Shown here one piece after another: positions 9,701-17,034 of a stretch of 29,645 nucleotides of DNA. The position numbers were made by a program, and so were the translations under genes. The DNA comes from CAYYYP01 sp964475985 (GTDB taxonomy: Bacteria > Bdellovibrionota > UBA1018 > CAYHWW01), in contig CAYYYP010000046.1 in the NCBI GenBank assembly GCA_964475985.1, positions 1-29,645 on the forward strand. Direction: 5' to 3'. The notes under the pieces are model-generated. The model saw nothing but the letters and a program-made list of their open reading frames with translations, was not told the origin of the DNA and searched no databases. Each line of letters starts with the position of its first letter. Position 1 is the first letter of the stretch.

Positions 9701-9937
9701 TCTCTCTAATCTTGAACTTCTCGCGACTAAGCCTTCCGTGAGGCGATAAGCGTGTTGCTCTGCCGTTTCTGGACTCTGATCGACTATCGCGCTTGCCGGA
9801 TTCGTATCCGACAAGACGCCAAACTTTTTTAGTTCATAGGATGCGCCGCGGAAGGCGCCATAGACGACCCCGCTAATACTGAGGATAAGAGCCAAAGCCC
9901 TTACCCTAGATTTTCCCAGCACCCGATATGGTTTCAA
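6800..9937 (-). CDS. Large exported LamG / concanavalin-like domain protein
   Basis: This is a predicted surface or periplasmic protein of 1045 residues, of unknown ligand. Residues 12-29 are a membrane anchor or signal segment. About 100-200 is proline- and serine-rich and probably disordered. About 290-335 looks Ig- or cadherin-like (FEFTFIASNG). Laminin-G-like jellyrolls are seen at about 545-705 (FTLSLWVNP, LRWYHLTLVREG, LRVFLDG) and 880-1040 (FTIMGWWKF, GWHHVALVR, TIYFDGVPV), with a weaker one around 425-500. The start is TTG at 9937, chosen because GGGGAGGGGAA lies about 10 nt upstream and no ATG does better. LamG folds often bind carbohydrate or protein, so adhesion or prey and host contact is possible but not shown. 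It follows mtaB after 69 bp. Confidence 0.8.
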   Translation of the reverse strand: MKPYRVLGKSRVRALALILSISGVVYGAFRGASYELKKFGVLSDTNPASAIVDQSPETAEQHAYRLTEGLVARSSRLERFLAPVLGQVAQRGMIFEKSFELEKKSAPKPQLTPVLATDSITTGTIPGANEEKSAEGVDPSKTADAQNLSEKSLESDPDALDQDRNLASLNDSGSPLSWANQPSTPFTPRPQIAAPFFPHQPPSFLPGYQTSQQVSALALQFENGSSVQAFFSSVGALLEMQLFTDAPEVRIVDCRVKSLNLAQTSGAFIPSNTPCESLTSIQDTGVIGRAQIDSIAKILRWRPTLKHRGLFEFTFIASNGLSYSNVATALVNLSLGGDSQELSGYNALQKYWDAEIAERITLSPQAVPVLRPPSIGVLQWFSFGISEVSPFFAQILGVSQEIPWRGEVASISDPSRLYLPVQGAATQRLHLGLPAQNISHLQESNFFMGAWFKPLPMGAGSSTLVKLQDVVPGMVFQMNRVVEGSDSRIEWTWETIESMTLGALNYPAPVLDYFAPNVAALNPEDPSSFGHRPSLDLNGVRQENIALSNDVMMRDRFTLSLWVNPRAPGLAGGTRETLLSSQVGLSSILNIEYDSGLREFVFNPGVILGASNPSSRSLRTGRGSAVNLRWYHLTLVREGLTLRVFLDGVLRDSNSFVALATPRPPETPTMTLGKTVQGFEGLIHRVQIFDDTLTQDQVVQAAKRIEQGKCILPFGEAQAALWNQWSVLLTPTNQASRIFWNGKPLCDLAPKGGMTTASTNPTARRSDASLDFSNQEISFFKRAWLSVPTTASFSERDLKIQSIGNSVGRDFLQNLLRFHGETQDMIPLEFDPSLQVYLDAAKSRAAGHPKIWVNLASKPKLAHAVLESPAGQAFPAKHIPFRITSNHGDPLLAARQDFTIMGWWKFDEQAFSAGTDVNQQIMVDADPEGNGTGVLLTRRGRDSRLEAWIGLEHILTPSLGLTSSTPTGWHHVALVRTNDTTTIYFDGVPVVSGRAGVVEEVPFLTVGVSRPPLTNLPFRGEVKSLKIFSRSLTTTQIQKEILSHH

Positions 9938-10006
9938 GGCAAAAAATTCCCCTCCCCATACCTACGGCTAGAGCTAGGAAAATCTTTACCTATAAACTTA
10001 AATTAT

Positions 10007-11416
10007 TTAAATAATATCGCCCTGCAGAGTGAAGTCTTGGGTGGGTTTTGGCAAAAGGCTGCCTGCCCTAACGCTGACCCGCTGGTTTCGTTTTACGGGT
10101 AAACCATCGATTTCAGTGAAGGATTTGCTCGCCATGAACCGTAGATAATTTGGGGCGTGGCCCAATACATGACAAATCTTTTGATCTCCGTCCTCGGTGA
10201 CTTCAATGCGTTCGACCAGCACGTCCGTGACCGGGATATTTAAGAAACCTTTACAAAATTCCTCATGTCGAAAATTCGACAGGACTAAAAGTTCTTGGCT
10301 TCGGCGCTTGCGCTCTTGTTGCGGAACGGAGCCAGAAATCTTAAGGGCGGGGGTCCCTGCCCGTTCGGAATACGGAAATACATGAAGTCTTGTCCAGGGG
10401 AGCTCAGTTAAGATTTCCATCGCTTCTTTATGTTCATCTAAGGTTTCCGATGGAAAGCCTGAGATCACATCCATGCCGACAAAAATCTTCGGGTTAGCAG
10501 CCGCAATTTTTTTTAAGCATGTTCTCACATCCTCGGTTCGGTAACTGCGCTTCATGGCCCTAAGGACACGGCTTACGGGAGATTGTAGGGAAATATGAAA
10601 GTGCGGCATTAACCGGCCGGGGTACTGCACCGTCATGAGGTTTAAAAGACCGTCAGAAATTTCTGATGGATCAAGGGAAGATAACCTAAGCCTTGGCAAA
10701 TCCGTATCTTTAAGCAAATGCAATACGAGCTCATCAAAACTAAGTCCAAAATCTTTACCGTAATCAGCCAGATTAGTGCCGGTAAGAACGACTTCTTGAA
10801 GGCCTAACTCACAGAGGCGACGCACTTCACTTAGAATCTTTTCAAGGGAAACACTTCGACTTTTTCCGCGGCCGGCGGGAATGATGCAATAAGTGCAAAA
10901 ATCATTACAGCCTTCCTGAATTTTTAAAAAGGCGCGAGTGTGATCCGAGTCAAGGGGCAATTGCCCCCAAAAAACTTCATCGTCATGGTCGTCTGGAGTT
11001 GTTCCGTTTTCCAATGCAAAAGTGCTCACACCGTTTCCGCGCAACGCACTTTGCACCAAGGCTTCCAACTGGTTGCGCCTAGAGTTGGGCAAAGAAAAAT
11101 CAGCCGAGTTTGTTTCTTTCGCGGGCGCCGGCCGGTTTTTCAAAACTTCTGCCAGACAGCCTGTCATGATGGTCACCGTTTCGGGGCAACGTTCCTTCAT
11201 TTGTTCTAGGAGACGTTGGGCTTTTTGGTCGGCTTGGGCCGTCACCGTGCAGCTGTTCAAAAGAAAAATCTGCGCCTGGTCTTTTTTCTGGGTGCGTACG
11301 CCACCGATGCGACGCAGTTTTGTTTCCATAACTAAGGAATCAAATACATTCGCTTTGCAGCCCATGGTCTCAATGAAAAATTGAAATTTCACTGGCGAAA
11401 GATTCAGAGTACTCAA
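10007..11416 (-). CDS. mtaB: MtaB-like tRNA methylthiotransferase
   Basis: This radical SAM enzyme family adds a methylthio group to t6A37 of tRNAs reading ANN codons, giving ms2t6A. The N-terminal UPF0004 domain has its three cluster cysteines (Cys20 in TMGCKAN, Cys56 in NSCTV, Cys87 in TGCLAE). The radical SAM motif is Cys170, Cys174, Cys177 (GCNDFCTYCIIPAGRGKSRS). A TRAM domain ends the protein. The MGCKAN and NSCTVT forms favour MtaB over MiaB or RimO. The start is TTG, overlapping the mnmA stop as TTGA, with AAGGA 7 nt upstream. TsaE, which helps make t6A, is encoded nearby, so both steps of the same modification are represented. Confidence 0.9.
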   Translation of the reverse strand: MSTLNLSPVKFQFFIETMGCKANVFDSLVMETKLRRIGGVRTQKKDQAQIFLLNSCTVTAQADQKAQRLLEQMKERCPETVTIMTGCLAEVLKNRPAPAKETNSADFSLPNSRRNQLEALVQSALRGNGVSTFALENGTTPDDHDDEVFWGQLPLDSDHTRAFLKIQEGCNDFCTYCIIPAGRGKSRSVSLEKILSEVRRLCELGLQEVVLTGTNLADYGKDFGLSFDELVLHLLKDTDLPRLRLSSLDPSEISDGLLNLMTVQYPGRLMPHFHISLQSPVSRVLRAMKRSYRTEDVRTCLKKIAAANPKIFVGMDVISGFPSETLDEHKEAMEILTELPWTRLHVFPYSERAGTPALKISGSVPQQERKRRSQELLVLSNFRHEEFCKGFLNIPVTDVLVERIEVTEDGDQKICHVLGHAPNYLRFMASKSFTEIDGLPVKRNQRVSVRAGSLLPKPTQDFTLQGDII

Positions 11417-12615
11417 TGGAAATCCTTTAGGTTGCGAGCCGCGGTGCGCACCGGCTGTTTTAAATTCACGATAAAACCTCCGCCGAGCACTTGTTCATCG
11501 AGATAAAAAACAATGGCTTGACCGGGGGTAATTCCATACTGCGGTTCTTCAAACTCCACAATCACGGAATCGTTGTTTTGGAGTTGTATTCGGCAGGCGG
11601 CTTCAGGCGCAGTACTGGCGATTTTAGCTTTGACTTTAAGGTTGGTAAAAAATTTGGTGCTACCGACCCACTTACATTCGTCGGCCGCTAGGGCTTTTTG
11701 CATCAATTCTGACTGGGGGCCCACGATGACGGCATTGAGCTTAAGGTCAAATCCCAATACATAGTGGCTTAAGTCTTCCTTATGGTTGTCCGGGTTTAAA
11801 ATTTTTAAACCCTCGTTCTGCCCCACAAAATGGCGATAAATCCCATCATGCCTTCCCCAGATTTTTGCCTTCTGGTCAACGATATGTCCCATATGAGTGA
11901 AGCGATCGGTGCTGCCGTCCTTGACCCAAGCCTTATAGCCTTTTTCGCCAACAAAACAGGTGGACATTCTGGCAGGTTTGCCACTGGTGTCTAAACCAAA
12001 GGTCAACGCCAATTTTTCGACGTTAGCCCAGAGCAAATCGCCTAGGGGCATGAGAGTACGGGCGAGAATTTTTTGTTCAACGCCAAAGAGCAGATAGGTT
12101 TGATCGCGTTCAGAATCGGCCGCTTTGTAAAGGTAGCTTACGCCGCCATCCTGACTGCGTAGGACTTTGGCGTAATGCCCGGTAGCTATGAAGTCGCATT
12201 TGAGCTCAAGGGATTTTTTATAAAGGACATCAAATTTAAGTGTTCCGTTACAGCGCACGCAGGGGCTTGGTTTTCTGCCCCTAAGATATTCATGAACCAC
12301 GTAATCTTTGATCTCTGCCTCAAAACGCTGATCAATGACTTCAAGCGTAAGCGGAATTTCCAGGAGATCACAAATTTTTTGTACTCGTTGTTTTTGCCGC
12401 GTCCGCATGCAAGGGCCGGCATCCGAGTTTTCGGCGCCGGGCTCCGATGCGTAAAGGTTTTGTAGTGCATCATCCGTCATAACGGTCATATGCAATCCGA
12501 GGACATCGTATCCTTGCGTTCGGAGTAACGCAGCCGTCACTGCGCTATCTACCCCACCACTCATCGCCACTAGTACACGTTTTCTAACTTCCAGGGGGTT
12601 TCGCAAAGCCGTCAT
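11413..12615 (-). CDS. mnmA: tRNA-specific 2-thiouridylase MnmA
   Basis: MnmA makes s2U34 in tRNA-Lys, -Glu and -Gln using sulfur delivered as persulfide. The PP-loop is SGGVDS (19-24). The catalytic cysteines are Cys119 in PSPCVRCN and Cys220 in MSTCFVGEKGY, which replaces the more usual STGICFIG context. The C-terminal beta-barrel domain contains PGQAIVFYLDEQVLGGG. At 400 residues it is slightly long, with about 20 extra residues after the LHMTVM strand. ATG overlaps the desulfurase stop by 4 nt, and GAGG lies 7 nt upstream. Direct coupling to a cysteine desulfurase suggests a dedicated donor, as proposed for YrvO and MnmA of Bacillus subtilis. Confidence 0.94.
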   Translation of the reverse strand: MTALRNPLEVRKRVLVAMSGGVDSAVTAALLRTQGYDVLGLHMTVMTDDALQNLYASEPGAENSDAGPCMRTRQKQRVQKICDLLEIPLTLEVIDQRFEAEIKDYVVHEYLRGRKPSPCVRCNGTLKFDVLYKKSLELKCDFIATGHYAKVLRSQDGGVSYLYKAADSERDQTYLLFGVEQKILARTLMPLGDLLWANVEKLALTFGLDTSGKPARMSTCFVGEKGYKAWVKDGSTDRFTHMGHIVDQKAKIWGRHDGIYRHFVGQNEGLKILNPDNHKEDLSHYVLGFDLKLNAVIVGPQSELMQKALAADECKWVGSTKFFTNLKVKAKIASTAPEAACRIQLQNNDSVIVEFEEPQYGITPGQAIVFYLDEQVLGGGFIVNLKQPVRTAARNLKDFH

Positions 12616-13808
12616 CCTACAACCTCTTTAAACTGTGAAATAAAATATTGAAGCTCATCCTCCGTAGTGCCCGGGCCTAGGCTTAGGCGCAACGTGTTTT
12701 TTGCTTGGTCTTCACTGTAGCCCATGGCGAGCAGAGTTTCATTTTTTTCAACACTGCCTGACGAACAAGCTGAACCCGCTGAGACGCAGATGCCCCGCAA
12801 GTCCAAGGCCATAACCGCTGTACTGCCCCGCAGCTGAGGTAGCACAAAACACGTCGTATTGGGCAGGCGCTGGGATTCCTGTAGTTCAAGGCCCGCGATG
12901 AGGAGCCCCGGAAATTCTTTGAGCATAATACGTTCTAAGTTCTGACGGAGTTCACGGACCTGACGCCAATCTGCTTTGGCATTCAGTCGGGAAAGCGTTT
13001 CGAGCGTCAGGGCCACGGCCAGAACGTTTTCCGTGCCACCCCTAAACTTATCTTGTTGATGCCCAAATATAAGGGATGAAAAAGATTTTGCGCCAAAGTG
13101 GTCGGTGGGGAGATTTACGTACAAAGCTCCAAGTCCCACCGGGCCCACCAGTTTCTGAAAAGAAAAGGTCGCAAAATGCACGCCCCATTCCTTAAGGCGG
13201 ACTGGCACTTTGGCAAAGGCCTGCACTGCATCTAGGTGGAGTAGTATATTGTGCTGATGGGCAAACGCGCTCACCTCTTCTATCGCTTGGAGCGTGCCAG
13301 TTTCGTGATGCGCAAGCACCATGGAAATCAGCAAAGGCAGTTTTTGATTTTTTTCACGTAGTTCAAAAACGGTTTTTTTTAGGTCGTTTAAGTCCCACTG
13401 GCCAGAGCGTTGAAGCGCAATAAACCGGACATTCTTCGCGTGCCCCTTTAGGGCCAGCAGCACGGAGTCATGTTCCGCCCGGGACGTAAGCACAACTCCC
13501 GTATCATTTGTGTTGTTATAAAAATTTTGCAGGACCCATGAGTTTCCTTCAGAACCTCCGGAGGTGAAAAAGAACCTGCCCGGGGGGCAATCCAGTTTTT
13601 TTGAAAACTCTTCCGAAAGTTCCCGGAGAATGGATTTTGAATTTCTTCCAAAGTTATGAACGCTAGAAGGATTACCTAAACCGCGGTTTACGAAATGTAG
13701 AGCATCCTTTCTAATCCAGGACCCGCTGGCAAGGTCTGCCATGAGCTGCTGCAGCACGGTGGGCGATGCGCAAGCATTATGATCCAGGTAAACGGATCTT
13801 GTTTGCAT
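12612..13808 (-). CDS. Cysteine desulfurase, IscS/NifS-like
   Basis: This PLP enzyme converts cysteine to alanine and carries sulfur as a persulfide. Landmarks are YLDHNA at 7-12, His113 in AEHDSV, ETGT at 169-172, Asp193 and Gln196 in LDAVQAFAK, the PLP lysine Lys219, and the sulfur-carrying Cys348 in SAGSACSSGS, the group I active-site loop. One oddity: the residue before the PLP lysine is Gln218 (SFQKL), where most family members have histidine (SAHK or SGHK). The partner is most likely MnmA, with which it overlaps by 4 nt. Iron-sulfur assembly cannot be excluded because no scaffold gene (iscU, sufU) is present here to decide. It starts 3 nt after the regulator. Confidence 0.88.
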   Translation of the reverse strand: MQTRSVYLDHNACASPTVLQQLMADLASGSWIRKDALHFVNRGLGNPSSVHNFGRNSKSILRELSEEFSKKLDCPPGRFFFTSGGSEGNSWVLQNFYNNTNDTGVVLTSRAEHDSVLLALKGHAKNVRFIALQRSGQWDLNDLKKTVFELREKNQKLPLLISMVLAHHETGTLQAIEEVSAFAHQHNILLHLDAVQAFAKVPVRLKEWGVHFATFSFQKLVGPVGLGALYVNLPTDHFGAKSFSSLIFGHQQDKFRGGTENVLAVALTLETLSRLNAKADWRQVRELRQNLERIMLKEFPGLLIAGLELQESQRLPNTTCFVLPQLRGSTAVMALDLRGICVSAGSACSSGSVEKNETLLAMGYSEDQAKNTLRLSLGPGTTEDELQYFISQFKEVVG

Positions 13809-13811
13809 GGA

Positions 13812-14342
13812 TTAAGAAACGATTTCGCCCTTAGGTCCGAGGATCGGTACGCGATGAAGGGGCGTGCCCACGGAATCCCTTGGCGATAAGGCAGGAGATT
13901 TTCCTCGTTCTGGATTTAATTCCTGGGTGCCGCGCGCTTTACGCACAAGATCACCGAGGCTGGTTGTTGCCAGGTATTCGTGCATCAGCACGCCTAACTC
14001 TTCAAAATATGTTTTGGTCAGCACGAATTCCAAAGTATTGCTTTTGATGTCATCGGAACCGATGAGATCTTTGGCGGGATTGATGTTTTCGCCAACGCTC
14101 AGGAGAATGTCCTTCACCATGATCTCGTCCATGGGCCTAGCCAAAACGTATCCGCCACCTGGACCACGCACGCTCTTTACGACATCCCCTTTACGAAGCC
14201 TGCGAAAGAGTTGTTCTAAGTAATGGAGTGAAATCTTTTGACGGGTAGAGATTTCCTGAAGCCTCACGGGACGTCCGTTTGACGAAAAAGTAAGATCCAA
14301 AACTGCCCTTGTGGCATATCGCCCCTTTGATGTGAGTCTCAT
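13812..14342 (-). CDS. Rrf2-family transcriptional regulator, cysteine-free
   Basis: The N-terminal winged helix begins MRLTSKGRYATRAVLDL and has the family motifs HYLEQLFRRLR (40-50) and SVRGPGGGYVLARP (57-70). IscR-type regulators hold a cluster with three cysteines at about 92-106; here that stretch reads NPAKDLIGSDDIKSN, and the whole 176-residue protein has no cysteine. It therefore cannot be an IscR-type cluster sensor and is closer in logic to CymR, which lacks a cluster and controls sulfur genes. The C-terminal 30 residues are proline- and charge-rich with no recognised role. TAGGAGG lies 6 nt before the ATG. It probably controls its own operon through the palindrome at 14460-14474. 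Confidence 0.9.
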   Translation of the reverse strand: MRLTSKGRYATRAVLDLTFSSNGRPVRLQEISTRQKISLHYLEQLFRRLRKGDVVKSVRGPGGGYVLARPMDEIMVKDILLSVGENINPAKDLIGSDDIKSNTLEFVLTKTYFEELGVLMHEYLATTSLGDLVRKARGTQELNPERGKSPALSPRDSVGTPLHRVPILGPKGEIVS

Positions 14343-14459
14343 TTCATTCCTCCTACAATATTTTGGCTTGGTTTTCCTGATTCGACTAGTCAGCTTTTAT
14401 TAACTAGGCAAAAAATGCTACTTCGCCGAGGTCGTTTAATCTCAGACAAAATTACTCGG

Positions 14460-14474
14460 TGGGTATCATACCCA
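14460..14474. promoter_or_regulatory. Perfect palindrome, candidate Rrf2 operator
   Basis: TGGGTATCATACCCA has 7-bp arms around one central base. It lies in the 156-bp gap before the Rrf2 gene, about 118 bp upstream of its ATG. A 15-bp perfect dyad is the right size for a dimeric winged-helix regulator, and autoregulation is common in this family. A TTGACG hexamer lies 13 bp further upstream on the minus strand, without a well-spaced -10. The link to this regulator is inferred from position only. Confidence 0.45.
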
Positions 14475-14498
14475 AGTATTGTCGTCAACCTTTTAGAG

Positions 14499-15002
14499 CT
14501 AGGGAAAACCGCGACGGGTTTCGATGGTGCGAACGGTATCATTGACTTTCATATTTACGCAGATTGGCGGATCGGCCGCCATGGACCTAAAGATTTCCAG
14601 GGTTTCTGGCACCTTAGATGCCCATTCGATCAAAACCAGATGAGAGGAGATGATCTCGTCAAAAAGACCCGTTTCTTGAGCTTCGTCCAGGGATTTTAGA
14701 CGGTAGAGATCCACGTGCAGTGCTTTGCTCTGACCGAACTCGTGAACATGAATGATGGGGAAAGTTGGTGAAGTGATCTTAAGACTTTTTCCGGCAGGCT
14801 CACCTTCCCGCCGGATGAACCAATGCCGCAAAATTTCCCCAATAAATGTGGTTTTGCCCGCGCCTAAAACCCCTTCAAAAAGGATGATTTTTTGCTTCTG
14901 TTGGCAAACCAAATTCTCACACAATTCACTTTCGGCAAACTCTTTAGCAAAGTCCTGAAGTTCACTTAATGTTCTAATTTCTTTTTGCAGGGTCATTTTC
15001 AC
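14499..15002 (-). CDS. tsaE: tRNA t6A synthesis ATPase TsaE
   Basis: TsaE is the ATPase that works with TsaB and TsaD to form N6-threonylcarbamoyladenosine at A37 of tRNA. P-loop GVLGAGKTT lies near residue 44, followed by SPTFPIIHVHE, the HVDLYRL strand and IEWASKVP, matching the conserved TsaE order (SPTF, DLYRL, IEWPE). At 167 residues it is the usual size. The start is GTG at 15002, overlapping the nnr stop as GTGA; the ATG at 14996 is equally possible. It is the last gene of the cdaA operon. Confidence 0.94.
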   Translation of the reverse strand: MKMTLQKEIRTLSELQDFAKEFAESELCENLVCQQKQKIILFEGVLGAGKTTFIGEILRHWFIRREGEPAGKSLKITSPTFPIIHVHEFGQSKALHVDLYRLKSLDEAQETGLFDEIISSHLVLIEWASKVPETLEIFRSMAADPPICVNMKVNDTVRTIETRRGFP

Positions 15003-16594
15003 CTCGACGTCAGGGTGACTACGCTTTCATGGAAAAATTCTTTCTGCTCACCTAGCTTTACGAGTTCACGAAAGGCTTCTTCGATGAAGTCGGTGACTAC
15101 CGTTGCGGTCATCGCGCGCTCCCCGATCTTCTGTGCCGCTAGCCTTCCAGATAATGCATGGAGTCCCGCCCCAAGCCTAGCCGCCTCAAGCGGGGGCATG
15201 CCCTGGGTCAGAAGCCCACCGATCATTCCGGCAAGCACATCACCGCTGCCAGCCTTGGCCATTCCGTCGTTAGGCAGGTAGAGCACATAGGTTGTGCCTT
15301 CGGGCGAATGAATCAAGGTCGTTGCGCCTTTGAGCACTACTACGGCGCCCGTAAGTTCCACTGCCCGTCTCACGGAATTTAAAGGATCAGCCGTGACGTC
15401 ATTCTTTTCAACTCCAAGCAGACGAGCCATTTCGCCTGGATGAGGGGTCAAAACGCAGGGAGTTCGTCTTCTTAATGAGGTTTCTTCAAACCGGTGTTCC
15501 GCGAATAAATTTAAACCATCTGCATCGATCACCAGGCCTAACTTGTCATTTTCAAGCAAGAGCTTAAGCAGAGTTGCGCCTTCTTTACGAGTTCCCCAAC
15601 CTGGCCCCACTACCGCCGCAGCAAACTGGTGCAGGTTGAAGTGGGCGCTATTGGTGTCTTCAATTTGGTAGGTCATGATTTCGCTTGGCAGTTTCATTTC
15701 GAGTTGAGGAAAGGAATCTTTCCAGCTTGCAACCGTCACTAATCCCGTGCCCATACGAAGGCAGCTTTGGGCCGCCATGGATATCGCACCTAACCTTCCT
15801 TGGGACCCTCCCACCATCAAACAATGCCCAAATGTATTTTTATGACCAAACTGATCTCGTTTAGCAATAAGCCTAGCCACGCTCTCAAAGCGCATGAGCC
15901 GAAGTGAGCCCTCACGATTCCAACTTCGCGGGAAACCCAAGTCAACGTTGTGTAAAACCCCACGCCGGGCGGCACCTGGCGCTAAAAAATGCCCAAGCCT
16001 CGGAAACCCAAACGCAATGGTTTGATTCGCCTGCACGCTAGTACCGGCGAGGCGACCGGTTTCGCCCTGGACGCCTGAGGGAATATCCAGCGCAATGATT
16101 TCTGCATTTTGCCGGTTTAAGAGTTCAATCACATCAAAGAGGTGGCCTTCAATTTCACGATCAAGCCCCGTGCCCAAGAGCGCATCGACGATGACGTAGG
16201 GCCCAGAGGTACTTTGAAAATAATTCTCCAGAACCGAAACGTGGGAAGCGATACTGACTTTGCCACGCAGGTTTTCAAAGATGCGCATATTGGCTTTGGT
16301 CTCTTCCGCAAGTTGCGCTACCTCATGCATCAAAAACGCGTGAACTCGGTGGCCGCGAATGAGCAAATGCCTCGCCACAACAAAACCATCACCCCCGTTA
16401 CGCCCTTTGCCACAGATGACAAGTATTTCAGATGGCTTTGAAAACTTATGGAGTTGTAGCGTTTCTGCGGTTTTTGATACAAGTCTGGCTGCTTCCAAAC
16501 CGGCATTTTCCATCAAAACTAAGCCAGAATAACCAATTTCTTCGATGGCCTTCTCGTCTAAGTTTCGCATTTCTTCGTTAGTCACGATGCGCAT
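14999..16594 (-). CDS. nnr: Bifunctional NAD(P)H-hydrate epimerase / dehydratase
   Basis: This enzyme repairs hydrated NADH and NADPH: the N-terminal domain (about 1-210) epimerises the hydrates and the C-terminal ribokinase-like domain dehydrates the S form with ADP or ATP. N-terminal motifs are GKGRNGGDGFVVARHL and DIPSGVQGETG. C-terminal motifs are GGSQGRLGA, VVGPGWGT, DADGLNLF, LTPHPGEMARLLG and NDGMAKAGSGDVLAGMIGG, the last carrying the catalytic Asp. I chose the ATG at 16594, which follows GGGGGA at 6 nt, over a TTG four codons upstream. It follows acpS by 29 nt and overlaps tsaE by 4 nt. Confidence 0.95.
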   Translation of the reverse strand: MRIVTNEEMRNLDEKAIEEIGYSGLVLMENAGLEAARLVSKTAETLQLHKFSKPSEILVICGKGRNGGDGFVVARHLLIRGHRVHAFLMHEVAQLAEETKANMRIFENLRGKVSIASHVSVLENYFQSTSGPYVIVDALLGTGLDREIEGHLFDVIELLNRQNAEIIALDIPSGVQGETGRLAGTSVQANQTIAFGFPRLGHFLAPGAARRGVLHNVDLGFPRSWNREGSLRLMRFESVARLIAKRDQFGHKNTFGHCLMVGGSQGRLGAISMAAQSCLRMGTGLVTVASWKDSFPQLEMKLPSEIMTYQIEDTNSAHFNLHQFAAAVVGPGWGTRKEGATLLKLLLENDKLGLVIDADGLNLFAEHRFEETSLRRRTPCVLTPHPGEMARLLGVEKNDVTADPLNSVRRAVELTGAVVVLKGATTLIHSPEGTTYVLYLPNDGMAKAGSGDVLAGMIGGLLTQGMPPLEAARLGAGLHALSGRLAAQKIGERAMTATVVTDFIEEAFRELVKLGEQKEFFHESVVTLTSR

Positions 16595-16623
16595 GAATTC
16601 CCCCAAAACTGATTTTTAATGAT

Positions 16624-17034
16624 TTAACTTTCTAGAACCACCACCGCGATGGCGGAAGTCTCTGTATGGGATAGACTCAAATGAGTTTTTTTAACCCCTC
16701 GGCTTTTCAACAATTCAAGGGCGCGCCCAGATGCAAAAAGTTCAGGTATCCCTGAGCTCTCACCCTTTGCTACCACCCGGCGCACTTCCACCTCATGCAG
16801 CGAGAATCCCGAAAATATTCCGATGCCAAGCGCTTTTCCAAAAGCCTCGCGTGCGGCGAACCTAGTCGCCCAATATTGGGCCGACGCACCAGAGCCTAGG
16901 GGCAGCGGTGCTAAGGATTGTTCGCTTAAAGTTCCAATTTTTTTTATAAATCGGTCACCTAAATTATTTTTATTTAAAATCATTCGCATGCGCTCTACGT
17001 CGACCAGGTCAATACCCACGCCTAAGATGGCCAC
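16624..17034 (-). CDS. acpS: Holo-acyl-carrier-protein synthase
   Basis: AcpS moves 4'-phosphopantetheine from coenzyme A to a serine of acyl carrier protein. GVGIDLVDVERM at 5-16 contains the Mg-binding Asp9, and RFAAREAFGKALG carries the conserved Glu and Lys of the active site. At 136 residues it is slightly longer than E. coli AcpS (126). The start is GTG, overlapping the pdxJ 3' end by 13 nt, with AAGGA 6 nt upstream lying inside pdxJ. The pdxJ-acpS order is common in Proteobacteria. Confidence 0.94.
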   Translation of the reverse strand: MAILGVGIDLVDVERMRMILNKNNLGDRFIKKIGTLSEQSLAPLPLGSGASAQYWATRFAAREAFGKALGIGIFSGFSLHEVEVRRVVAKGESSGIPELFASGRALELLKSRGVKKTHLSLSHTETSAIAVVVLES

